This document shows positions 8,702-16,978 of a DNA stretch of 64,000 nt, one piece after another. The first letter of the stretch is position 1, and each line of letters begins with the position of its first letter. The notes under the pieces are model-generated. The model was given only the letters and a program-made list of their open reading frames with translations, was not told the origin of the DNA and did not search any database. Origin of the DNA: S015-6 sp964384945 (GTDB taxonomy: Bacteria; Desulfobacterota; DSWW01); contig CAYLMK010000009.1 of the NCBI GenBank assembly GCA_964384945.1, forward strand, positions 159,703 through 223,702, in the 5' to 3' direction. A program made the translations under genes and the position numbers.

Positions 8702-9631
8702 ATGCGAATCGTGCTGATCGGACAGGCTGCATTCGGCGCAAAGGTCCTGGAAAGCCTGCTGGAGAGGAATGAGGAGCTGGCGGCGGTTTATGCGATACCG
8801 GACCAACCGGGCCGGCCGCCGGACCCGCTCAAGGAGGCGGCCATGGCCAGAGGAATCCGGGTCATTCAGCCGCGAACGTACAAGGACGACGCCGTTTTTT
8901 CCGAGTACAGGACGTTCAGCCCCGAGTTGACGGTCATGGCCTTCGTCACGGCCATCCTGCCGGAGCGCTACTTCAGCGTTCCGAGATTCGGAACCATCAA
9001 CTATCATCCCTCTCTTCTGCCGCGGCACCGCGGAGGGAGCGCGATCAACTGGGCCGTGATCATGGGAGACAAAAGGACGGGACTGACGATCTTCTGGCCG
9101 GACGGCGGGATCGATACCGGGCCCATTCTTCTTCAGAAGGAAATTGAGATCGGACCTGAGGACACGACCGGGACGCTCTACTTCAACCGGCTCTTCCCCA
9201 TGGGGGTCGAGGCCATCCTGGAGTCGCTTGAACGGATCAAGGCCGGCAACGCGCCGAGAATACCGCAAGACGAAGCCGCGGCCACCTACGAGCCTCTTTG
9301 CAACGACCGCGTGGCCGGCATCGATTGGATGAAATCCGGTGAGGAGGTTCACAATCTCGTTCGGGGATGTGATCCCCAGCCGGGCGCCTTTACCCACTTT
9401 CGAGGCCGCAAGGTTCGCTTCTTCGGCTCCAGGCTCATAAGAGATGTTGCAGCGGCGCCGGCGCCGGGCACAATCCTCGGGATCGACGAGCAAGGCGTCC
9501 ATGTTGCGGTCTCCGGGGGCAGGCTCGTCGTCGCCCGGATGAAGACCGAGACAGGCAACAAGTCGGCAGCAGCGGAGTTGGCGGCTGAGCTGGGCATCAA
9601 CGTCGGCGACAGATTTTCCCCGCAGGCCTGA
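8702..9631 (+). CDS. Stand-alone 10-formyltetrahydrofolate hydrolase-like formyltransferase
   Basis: This 309-aa protein has an N-terminal formyl-transferase fold (MRIVLIGQAAFGAKVLESL) with the catalytic triad region INYHPSLLPRHRGGSAINW and the Asp in WPDGGIDTGPILLQ, then a C-terminal Fmt-like beta-barrel domain (about residues 205-309). The sequence tracks the N-terminal hydrolase domain of animal formyl-THF dehydrogenase (ALDH1L1) more closely than methionyl-tRNA formyltransferase, including YHPSLLPRHRG.SAINW and the (P/N)RLFP.G block. It lacks the carrier and aldehyde dehydrogenase domains of that enzyme. The likely reaction is transfer or hydrolysis of a formyl group from 10-formyl-THF. 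The start is the ATG after GAGGGGTCGAAG. Confidence 0.75.
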   Translation: MRIVLIGQAAFGAKVLESLLERNEELAAVYAIPDQPGRPPDPLKEAAMARGIRVIQPRTYKDDAVFSEYRTFSPELTVMAFVTAILPERYFSVPRFGTINYHPSLLPRHRGGSAINWAVIMGDKRTGLTIFWPDGGIDTGPILLQKEIEIGPEDTTGTLYFNRLFPMGVEAILESLERIKAGNAPRIPQDEAAATYEPLCNDRVAGIDWMKSGEEVHNLVRGCDPQPGAFTHFRGRKVRFFGSRLIRDVAAAPAPGTILGIDEQGVHVAVSGGRLVVARMKTETGNKSAAAELAAELGINVGDRFSPQA

Positions 9632-9649
9632 CCCCTTCCGTTCCCCTTC

Positions 9650-10483
9650 TCATTCCTCTTCGTCGTCGCCGTTCTCCTCGTCCGCATCCAGCCACTCCGA
9701 TTCGCCCTCCGCCATCGCCAGGGCCTCGTGGGCGGCATCCACGATGTCCTCGTCGTCCGAGCGCGTGAGCGGGCCGAGAATCTCTTCCGCCTCGGACGGG
9801 CGGATCGCGGCGACCGCGTCGATGGCGGCAAGCCGGAGTTCCTTGTCCGCGCCGGCCGCGGCGGCGAGCGCCGCCACGTGGTCCCAGGCGGCGTCCACCC
9901 CCCAGCTTCCCGCAGCGCAGACGGCCTGGTAGCGGATCTGCGGATCCCGGCTTTCCAGGGACTCGAGGATCTGCTCATCGAATCCGGGAAGGAACTGCAT
10001 GCAGAAGACCGCCGTGAGCCTCCAGGCGGCCTCCCGGCCGCAGTACGCCTCGCGGACCGCGTCCGCGTGCCATTCCTGCGGGGCATGTACCGATGCCTCG
10101 AGCAGGCTCCTGCGCACCCCCTCCGGCACGCGGCCCCGGAGGTACAGGTCCCGGAGCGACCGTCGGATCCGGTCGAAGGCCGCCTCCGAGATCAGCAGAT
10201 CCTCCTCATCCTCGAAGCCGAACGTGTCCGCGTGTTCGAGGGCCGGCCCCAGGGAAACGGCCGCGTTTTCACGCAGCTCTTCGGGTTCGTCCGGATTCTC
10301 CACGAGCGCCAGCAGGGCATCGGCCAGCTCGTCGTTCACGACGACCGTATCGCCGGCCAGCTCGGCTGCAAGGAGCCGATCGGATCTCTCGGCGTCCGGG
10401 TCCGTGAGAACCTCGAGGATCGTCGTGCCCGCATCCTCGGGCCATTCCCAGGGCGGGGTGTTGTTCAGGGTCTTTACGTCCAT
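9650..10483 (-). CDS. HEAT-repeat protein
   Basis: This 277-aa, strongly acidic protein has helical repeats of the HEAT/Armadillo type (DRLLAAELAGDTVVVNDELADALLALV; DPQIRYQAVCAAGSWG; ELRLAAIDAVAAI) and an acidic tail (LDADEENGDDEEE). These repeats usually mediate protein-protein contacts. No enzyme motif or signal peptide is visible. GAGGAGG precedes the ATG. It converges on the formyltransferase gene with 18 bp between stops. The specific partner is unknown. Confidence 0.75.
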   Translation of the reverse strand: MDVKTLNNTPPWEWPEDAGTTILEVLTDPDAERSDRLLAAELAGDTVVVNDELADALLALVENPDEPEELRENAAVSLGPALEHADTFGFEDEEDLLISEAAFDRIRRSLRDLYLRGRVPEGVRRSLLEASVHAPQEWHADAVREAYCGREAAWRLTAVFCMQFLPGFDEQILESLESRDPQIRYQAVCAAGSWGVDAAWDHVAALAAAAGADKELRLAAIDAVAAIRPSEAEEILGPLTRSDDEDIVDAAHEALAMAEGESEWLDADEENGDDEEE

Positions 10484-10532
10484 CGTCTGGCCTCCTCGTT
10501 TCAGGGGCGATCGGCCCCGTTGCCTGCCTCAT

Positions 10533-12974
10533 TCACCGAAGCGGGGTCGGGGCGCCGGTCAGCGTGATCTCGCTTTCCTTTTCCGCGGCGATTTCGTCCG
10601 GGTGGAACGGGAACCGGTGCCAGCGACCCTGGGAATACGCCTCGGTGAAATCGGCGTAGTGCGGGCTGGCCGGATCCGTGGACAGGGAATAGGTGAGAAA
10701 GATTTCCGCGCGCACGCCGCCGCCGTCCCAGGTCACGACCTGGATATAGCTGTTGCCGAAGTCGATCCGGTAGCCCTCCGGCCCCAGCGTGTCCGGGTTG
10801 ATCTCGCGTTCCGTATCCTCTGCGATCGTGAACGCGCCGATCGAGCCTCCCGCGCCGAAGATCGGGATCGCCGGGTCGTTGACGCCCGCGTGCTGCACCT
10901 CGCCCAGGGGCGCTTCAAAGGGAATCCCCGCCCCCTCGATCCGGGTCTGCGCATCAAAGAGCGCCTCCCGCACATCAGGCCGCGAGGTATTCAGGCCCCT
11001 CGGCGTATTGACCGGATCCTGGATGTCGAACGGCACGGTCCAATAGTCGGACGAGAGGGTGAGCAGGTTGGCCCAGAATTCCTTCCAGACAGGAAAGCCC
11101 ACCGAGGTGAGCTTCGCCGCGCCGTCCCATTGCGAGATCGCGCGGCAGGCGGCCTCGGTGTCATAGCCCCCGGCCCGGGGGCAGAGGTCGCTCAAAACGG
11201 AGGCCTGCGCAAGCTCCCCGCTGTAGATTTGCGCCGAAAGCACGATCTCCTTCAGCTTCTCCGGGTCGAATCGGTTCGGGCCGCCCAGGCCGTCGGAGCC
11301 GTCGAGCCGCCTCTGAATCTGGAGAATACCCTTGCGCGTGCGCAGCGACCGCGCGGTGCCTTCGGCGCCAATGATGCGGCTGTAGCCGGTCACCGGCTCG
11401 GCCGGGTTGGTGAGCCAGTAACTGTCGTTCATGTTGGCGACCCAGTCCTCGCGCTCCAGCGTGGGCAGGCGGCCCGGCCCGAAGATGCCCGGCGCCGGCG
11501 CGTCCGGGTCGGTGCCCCACTGACACTCTTCGCGGCTTCCGTCCAGCAGCGGCAGGCCCGGCACGAGCAGACCCACGAGCTCGCTGTAGAGCGGCACCGC
11601 GCACCGCCTCGCCTGTTCGTCCGTCACGTTGGGCACGACGCTCACGTCCCCGTAGTAGGCATCGCCTCCCGGCCCCGAGGCGACGGTGTTGACCCACGGG
11701 ACCCCGAGCACGCTGGCATGGAGCCTCTTGAACTCATCCAGGCCCTGTGCCTTGTTCCATGCGAAGAACTGGGTCAGGACCCGATCGTTCTCGAAATTGG
11801 CGTCCCGCAGCGTGAACGCGGTCGACCGGCTCCAGCCCAGGACGGGTAGCTTTCCTAACTTGAGCACGAACATCGGGCCGTACCGGGAGCGGTAAAGCGT
11901 CCGCCGCCGGGTGCCGGTCGATCCGTCCGGGTTGAGCACCTCCACGGAGAGAGGCACGGCCTTCATGTCCTCGGCGCGGCCCTCGTACACATACCGCGTC
12001 GGATTCCCCTGGCTGAGCGATAGCCTGTACATCGTGAACCGGTAAGCCGTCGAAACCGTGTGGCTCCACGCCAGGCGATCGTTAAAACCGATCATCACGA
12101 CCGGCGCCCCGAACAGGGAGACGCCCGCAATGTCGATCGTTCCCGGCAGGGTCAAATGCGCGAGATAGAACCGCTCGGTTCCCACCCAGGGGAAGTGGGG
12201 GTTCCCGAAGAGGATCGGCTCGCCGCCCGTTGCCTCGGGGCCCAGGGCGTACATGTTGCTGCCCAGGCCCTTGCGGCGAAGGCGCCCGAAGGGGCGCTCC
12301 TCCGGGGCCATTTGTCGGAACGCCTCGATCTGCCGGGCCGGATCCTCCGGGGACACGGCCGCGCCGAAGCCCGGCGGCGCGGCCGTCGCGATCTCCGTGA
12401 TCAGGGCCTCCGAGCCGGCCACTATGGCGAGGCGGATGAAACGCCTGTACATGTCCTCGTCCGTGATCGGCGCGAGATAGGGGGCCTCCGCGCAGGCGGC
12501 CTGTTCACCGGGGTGTTCGCCCGCCTGCAGTTCCTCGATATAGCGGTTGAACCCGTCCACGAATCCGTGCACCACCCGCCGGACCTCCGGGGAAGCCGCG
12601 TCGCGAAAACGCCGGACCGCTGCCGCATCGGCCATGAATTTCCAGAAGAAATCGCTGTCCACGTTGTTGGGAGCCACCTCCACAGCCGGGATCACGTAGG
12701 TGCCGTCGCCGCCCCAGTACCTGGAGCGCTCCCCCCGGATGGCGACAAAATCCTCCATCATGGTGCACAGGTTGTCCTGGGCAAAGGCGTATCCGTACCC
12801 GTACCCGAGGCTCCCGAGGTCGGGCGCGTTGACGTGGGGGATCCCGTAACGCGTCCGTGTGACCGTGACCTGGTAGTCCGCCGCCGGCTGCGCGGACTGC
12901 GGGCCGTCCTCGCCTCCGCAAGCGGCCAGCATCGCTGCTGCGGCAAGCATCGCCCATCCCACCCTCCTTGCCAT
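10533..12974 (-). CDS. Penicillin acylase family (Ntn-hydrolase) lipoprotein
   Basis: This 813-aa protein has a signal peptide ending in the lipobox LAAC (Cys19), so it is probably envelope-anchored. The family self-cleaves to an alpha chain and a beta chain. The expected nucleophile is Ser239 in GLGSNMYALGP, followed by GGEPILFGNPHFPW and the oxyanion/substrate region IGFNDRLAWSHTVS. Members hydrolyse amide bonds in penicillins, N-acyl homoserine lactones and related acyl amides. The nearest functional group cannot be chosen from sequence alone. A possible role is quorum-signal or acyl-amide degradation. GGGGAGGGGCAA precedes the ATG. Confidence 0.88.
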   Translation of the reverse strand: MARRVGWAMLAAAAMLAACGGEDGPQSAQPAADYQVTVTRTRYGIPHVNAPDLGSLGYGYGYAFAQDNLCTMMEDFVAIRGERSRYWGGDGTYVIPAVEVAPNNVDSDFFWKFMADAAAVRRFRDAASPEVRRVVHGFVDGFNRYIEELQAGEHPGEQAACAEAPYLAPITDEDMYRRFIRLAIVAGSEALITEIATAAPPGFGAAVSPEDPARQIEAFRQMAPEERPFGRLRRKGLGSNMYALGPEATGGEPILFGNPHFPWVGTERFYLAHLTLPGTIDIAGVSLFGAPVVMIGFNDRLAWSHTVSTAYRFTMYRLSLSQGNPTRYVYEGRAEDMKAVPLSVEVLNPDGSTGTRRRTLYRSRYGPMFVLKLGKLPVLGWSRSTAFTLRDANFENDRVLTQFFAWNKAQGLDEFKRLHASVLGVPWVNTVASGPGGDAYYGDVSVVPNVTDEQARRCAVPLYSELVGLLVPGLPLLDGSREECQWGTDPDAPAPGIFGPGRLPTLEREDWVANMNDSYWLTNPAEPVTGYSRIIGAEGTARSLRTRKGILQIQRRLDGSDGLGGPNRFDPEKLKEIVLSAQIYSGELAQASVLSDLCPRAGGYDTEAACRAISQWDGAAKLTSVGFPVWKEFWANLLTLSSDYWTVPFDIQDPVNTPRGLNTSRPDVREALFDAQTRIEGAGIPFEAPLGEVQHAGVNDPAIPIFGAGGSIGAFTIAEDTEREINPDTLGPEGYRIDFGNSYIQVVTWDGGGVRAEIFLTYSLSTDPASPHYADFTEAYSQGRWHRFPFHPDEIAAEKESEITLTGAPTPLR

Positions 12975-13192
12975 TTGCCCCTCCCCTGAAGAAGAAAGCC
13001 CGTTTCGCGCAAAAGAACTCTGCCGGAAACACGGGCGAGGCCCTGACCGCCCGGATGACCCGCAGTCTGCCAGAAGCGCCCGGGGGGATCAAGGAAACTT
13101 GGGCAAGGATCCTCCTTCATCGAGTTCCCGTCTTCGATCCGGGGAATCCTAGCATCCCAAGGAGGCATCTTCCTCTGTGAGAGGGGTTCGGG

Positions 13193-14134
13193 ATGATCCG
13201 GATCGTGGAGGTCGGACCCAGGGACGGGCTGCAGAACGAGACCGCACCGGTTCCGACCGGGGCAAAGGTCGCGTTCGTGGATGCCCTGTCCGCGACCGGG
13301 GTAGACGAGATCGAGGCGAGCGCGTTCGTCTCTCCCCGCTGGGTGCCCCAACTCGGGGATGCGGAGGAGGTCTTCCGCCGGATCTCCCGGAGGCGGGGCG
13401 TGACCTATTCCGCGCTCGTTCCGAACGAGCGGGGGCTCGACCGGGCCCTCGAGGCAAGGGTCGACAGGATATCGGTCTTCACGGCCGCAAGCGAGACCTT
13501 CAACCGCAAGAACATCAATGCCTCGATCGAGGGGTCGCTTCAGCGGTTCCGGCCGGTGGTGGAGCGCGCCCGAGCCTGCGGGCTGCCGGTTCGGGGGTAC
13601 GTCTCCACCGCCTTCTGGTGCGCCTTTGAGGGCCGCATCGCGCCGGAGGCCGTGGTCGGCGTGGTGGAGAGGCTCACGGACGTGGGCGTCAGCGAGGTCT
13701 CGATATCCGACACCGTCGGCAAGGCCTCCCCGGACGAGGTCAGGGGGCTTCTCGACCTGCTTCTGCCAAGGCTCCCGCCCGACCGGGTCGCCATGCACTT
13801 CCACGACACCTACGGCCGAGGCGTGGAGAACGTGCTGGCCTCCTGGTCGTGCGGGATCCGGATCTTCGACGCGAGCGCCGGAGGCCTGGGCGGCTGCCCT
13901 TACGCGCCCGGGGCCACGGGCAATGTGGCCACGGAAGCCGTGGTGGAGGCGCTGCGGGGTATCGGGGAGGCGGTGGGTGTAAACCCGGATCGGTTGAAGA
14001 AGGCCCGGCGCCTCCTGGATCCGTATCTTGCCGAGGAGCGCCGCACACTGCCCAGGGACGGCTCACCCGCCTGTGCGGCGTGCGAGTTCTCCCGCGGAGA
14101 GGTCTGCTGCGGCCGCAGGGAGGTACGCGAATGA
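13193..14134 (+). CDS. mvaB: Hydroxymethylglutaryl-CoA lyase
   Basis: This 313-aa protein is of the HMG-CoA lyase family (TIM barrel), which splits HMG-CoA to acetoacetate and acetyl-CoA in leucine and ketone-body metabolism. Motifs include VEVGPRDGLQNE at the N-terminus (catalytic Arg/Asp), the metal-site HFHDTYGRG, and the signature GLGGCPYAPGATGNVATE with the active-site Cys. The C-terminus carries an unusual Cys cluster (CAACEFSRGEVCCGRREV), possibly a metal site. The stop overlaps the next start (ATGA), so translation is likely coupled to the SRPBCC-SDR protein. Confidence 0.92.
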   Translation: MIRIVEVGPRDGLQNETAPVPTGAKVAFVDALSATGVDEIEASAFVSPRWVPQLGDAEEVFRRISRRRGVTYSALVPNERGLDRALEARVDRISVFTAASETFNRKNINASIEGSLQRFRPVVERARACGLPVRGYVSTAFWCAFEGRIAPEAVVGVVERLTDVGVSEVSISDTVGKASPDEVRGLLDLLLPRLPPDRVAMHFHDTYGRGVENVLASWSCGIRIFDASAGGLGGCPYAPGATGNVATEAVVEALRGIGEAVGVNPDRLKKARRLLDPYLAEERRTLPRDGSPACAACEFSRGEVCCGRREVRE

Positions 14135-15540
14135 TTCGTCTCGAGGAGACCATCGAGGTCGGCCGGCCCATCAAGGAGGCGTTCCGCTATACAGCGGATT
14201 TCCAGAACCTCGAGCAGTGGGACCCGGGCGTCTCGCACTCGAAGAAGCTCACTCCGGGACCGCCCGGGAAGGGGACGGAGTACCGGGTGGTGGTCAAGTC
14301 CGGTCCGTCGCGAATCCCGATGCGCTACGTGGTGACCGAGTACGCGCCCCCGGACCGGGTCGTCCTCGAGGGGGAGGGCGCCAGGATCCGGGCTGTCGAT
14401 TCCATCACCTTCGAGCCCACGGGCTCCGGAACCCGGATCCGCTACGTGGCGGACCTGTCCTTTTCGGGGTGGCTCGCCTCGGCCGAACCCCTGATGCGGG
14501 GGACGCTCGACCGGGTGGGGAAAAGGGCGGTCCGGGGGCTCGAGGCGGCCCTGAACGAACGCGGGAGAACGCCCGATCAGAAGGCGCTCAATCTCCTCCT
14601 GGACCGGGCGGTCCTGCCCGGGCTGGTGCGTTTCTCGCGCCTCGGCTACAAATGGCAGAGCCGCCGCTGGGCCCCGGCCTCGGCCTCGCTGGAAGGCAGG
14701 TCGGCCGTGGTCACGGGCGCAACGTCCGGCCTCGGCCGGGCCGCGGCCCTGGGCCTGGCAAGAAAGGGCGCCCGGGTCATCCTGGTCGGGCGCAATGCGG
14801 AGAAGACCGAGGAGGCGCGGCGGCAGATCGCGGAGGAGACCGGCAACCCGGAGGTCGGCTTCCAGATCGCCGACCTTTCCCTCATGGACGAGGTGCGCGG
14901 GCTTGCAGAAAGGCTGCTTGCAGAGGAGCCTGCGATTCATGTTCTGGTCAACAACGCGGGCGCCCTCTTTCCGGACAGGGCGCGGACCCGGGAAGGGATC
15001 GAGCGGACCCTGGCGCTGGACCTGCTCAGCCCGTTCCTGCTGACGAATCTGCTCCTGCCCCGAATGACCGAGTCGCGGCCTGCCCGGATCGTCAACGTGT
15101 CTTCCGGCGGGATGTACACGCAGAGGATCCGGGTCGACGATCTGCAGTACGAGAAGGGCAGGTACAGCGGGAGCGTCGCCTATGCCCGCGCCAAGCGGGG
15201 CCTGGTGATCCTGACCGAAATGTGGGCCGGGGATCTCCAGGGCAAGGGCGTGGTCGTCCACTCCATGCACCCGGGCTGGGCCGACACACCGGGCGTATCC
15301 TCCTCGCTTCCGGCCTTCTACAAGGCTACGAAGAAGATCCTTCGCACGCCCGAGGAGGGGGCCGATACGATCGTGTGGCTGGCCGCGTCCCGGGAGGCCG
15401 CGCTCTCGACGGGCAGATTCTGGCTGGACCGCCAGCCCCACACGACCCACGTGTTTCCGGGCACGCGGGAGACGGAGGCGGAGCGAAAGCGGCTCTGGGA
15501 GGAACTGGAAAGGCTCTCCGACTGGCGGCGTGCTGCATAG
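14131..15540 (+). CDS. SRPBCC-SDR fusion (DHRS12-like short-chain dehydrogenase)
   Basis: This 469-aa two-domain protein starts at the ATGA overlap with mvaB. Residues 1 to about 150 form an SRPBCC/polyketide-cyclase-like hydrophobic pocket domain (IEVGRPIKEAFRYTADFQNLEQWDP). About residues 185-450 form an NAD(P)-dependent short-chain dehydrogenase with the dinucleotide motif TGATSGLGRA, NNAG, and the catalytic pair in YARAKRG. The segments VSSGGM and SMHPGWADTPGV match the DHRS12 subfamily. The pocket domain may bind the hydrophobic substrate that the SDR domain oxidises or reduces (inference). The substrate is unknown. Confidence 0.85.
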   Translation: MIRLEETIEVGRPIKEAFRYTADFQNLEQWDPGVSHSKKLTPGPPGKGTEYRVVVKSGPSRIPMRYVVTEYAPPDRVVLEGEGARIRAVDSITFEPTGSGTRIRYVADLSFSGWLASAEPLMRGTLDRVGKRAVRGLEAALNERGRTPDQKALNLLLDRAVLPGLVRFSRLGYKWQSRRWAPASASLEGRSAVVTGATSGLGRAAALGLARKGARVILVGRNAEKTEEARRQIAEETGNPEVGFQIADLSLMDEVRGLAERLLAEEPAIHVLVNNAGALFPDRARTREGIERTLALDLLSPFLLTNLLLPRMTESRPARIVNVSSGGMYTQRIRVDDLQYEKGRYSGSVAYARAKRGLVILTEMWAGDLQGKGVVVHSMHPGWADTPGVSSSLPAFYKATKKILRTPEEGADTIVWLAASREAALSTGRFWLDRQPHTTHVFPGTRETEAERKRLWEELERLSDWRRAA

Positions 15541-15633
15541 TGTCGTGCGTCTGGCGCTACCTGGCGTATCTTGCGACCCTGAAAGCCGCCAAAAAGGCTG
15601 CGCCGGCAGGAATCCAGAAAGGCAAAGAGACTC

Positions 15634-15661
15634 CATTCCGGGTCAAGCCCGGAATGACAAG
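15634..15661. repeat. Palindromic dispersed repeat between convergent genes
   Basis: CATTCCGGG at 15634 and CCCGGAATG ending at 15656 form a 23-nt hairpin with a TCAAG centre. The right flank GACAAG also recurs at 1495-1514. It sits between two convergent genes and could act as a bidirectional transcription stop. Confidence 0.65.
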
Positions 15662-15715
15662 CGACGTAAGGGGGTTCGGGCGCAGCGCACTTGTGGGACA
15701 AATGGGCCGGCCCGA

Positions 15716-16711
15716 TCAGGAGATCTCCCTGTCCCCGCCGAAGTACTTCATGAACTGGACGCGCTCGTAAACCGCGGGATTGGCGCTCTTCTCCTGGCTC
15801 ATCTTTCCGCGGAAATCCTCGATCTTGCCGTAGCCCTTCCGGTTCATCCAGGCCTGGAGATCCTGAAGCATCGTCCCGATGTGCTTCTTTCCATTCCGGT
15901 ACAGGGCCGAGACGACCTGCACGGCCTTTGCGCCGGCCAGCAGTTGCTTGATCAGGGCCTGACCGTCGTGCACGCCCGTCGACGCGGCCAGGTCGCAGTC
16001 GACCTTCTGGGACATCAGGGCGATCCACCGCAGCGAAAGGTGCAGTTCGCCCGCGGTGCTGAAAACGTTCTTGGGGACCACCGTGAGCTTGTCGATGTCG
16101 AAGTCCGGGCTGTAGAAACGGTTGAACAGCACGAGCCCCTTGATCCCGGTTCCGGAGAGCCTCCGGATCACGGATCCCAGGGAAGTGAAATAGTGGCTGA
16201 TCTTGAGCGCAACCGGGATGGATACTTCTTTCTGCACCTTCCGCACGATCTCGAAATAGGTCCTTTCCATCTCCTCCGCGCTGCGGGTCAGGTCGGTCGG
16301 AAGGAAGAACATGTTCAGTTCGAGGGCGTCCGCGCCCGCCTCTGCGATGTTCTTGGCATAGTAGGTCCACTCGTGAGAGTAGGTGCAGTTGATGCTCGCG
16401 ATCACAGGAATCGATACCGTGCGTTTGGCCTCCCGGATGAGGTCCGTGTACTTGTCGATCTTGGCTCCTTTGATCTCGTAGTCGTAGTAATCGAACTGAT
16501 CCATGTTCAGGCCCTTGGAAGCGGCCTCCTTCAGGACGTCGTCCATTTCGTAAACGATCTCCTCCTCGAAGATGGACTTGAGCACGACCGCTCCGGCACC
16601 CGCCTCTTCCAGTTCCTTCACCGCCTTCGCGGACGCGCTCAGCCCGGAGCTGCCCGCAATCACGGGGTTCCTGAGATCCAATCCCATGAATCTCGTCGAT
16701 AGATCCGCCAT
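15716..16711 (-). CDS. Dihydroorotate dehydrogenase-like flavoprotein
   Basis: This 331-aa FMN-type TIM barrel begins MADLSTRFMGLDLRNPVIAG, the pattern of the DHOD-like family. It has ASINCTYSHEWTYYAKNI in the active-site region, ALKISHYFTS, and phosphate-binding ASTGVHDGQALIKQLLAGAKAVQV. Class 1 DHODs oxidise dihydroorotate. This subfamily is often found away from pyrimidine genes, as here, and its true substrate is not established. The start ATG at 16711 has a GAGGAG about 8 bases upstream. A longer frame to 16759 has no family support. Confidence 0.85.
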   Translation of the reverse strand: MADLSTRFMGLDLRNPVIAGSSGLSASAKAVKELEEAGAGAVVLKSIFEEEIVYEMDDVLKEAASKGLNMDQFDYYDYEIKGAKIDKYTDLIREAKRTVSIPVIASINCTYSHEWTYYAKNIAEAGADALELNMFFLPTDLTRSAEEMERTYFEIVRKVQKEVSIPVALKISHYFTSLGSVIRRLSGTGIKGLVLFNRFYSPDFDIDKLTVVPKNVFSTAGELHLSLRWIALMSQKVDCDLAASTGVHDGQALIKQLLAGAKAVQVVSALYRNGKKHIGTMLQDLQAWMNRKGYGKIEDFRGKMSQEKSANPAVYERVQFMKYFGGDREIS

Positions 16712-16836
16712 CCTCGGGTCTCCTCTTCTTTTTCCGTCCCGGTTTCGTTCGATCCGCACCGGCCGGGCCCAGGCTCCAGCCCCACGACGACCCGGCCGCC
16801 ACTGAGATGGATGACCCAGGGCCCGGTTTGGATGCT

Positions 16837-16870
16837 AAAAAGCCCGGGGAGCGCCCTCCCCCCTCGGGCC
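16837..16870 (-). terminator. Rho-independent terminator-like hairpin, minus orientation, without an upstream gene
   Basis: Read on the minus strand, GCCCGAGGG and CCCCGGGC pair and are followed by TTTTT (16841-16837). No coding gene on that strand ends just before it. It could end a small RNA or attenuate the leader of the gene starting at 16711. Confidence 0.5.
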
Positions 16871-16978
16871 GGGGAATCTGAAACTCCCCTTCTTTTACGA
16901 GCATCTTAGATTGTTGACACCCGGATTCCGGCGGCAAACCTTCCCCCAACGCAAACGCTTCAGCATACAGGAAACGCT

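Noticed and set aside
13849..14130. Extended N-terminus for the SRPBCC-SDR fusion
   Set aside because: The extension overlaps mvaB in another frame. The ATGA overlap at 14131 is the natural start.
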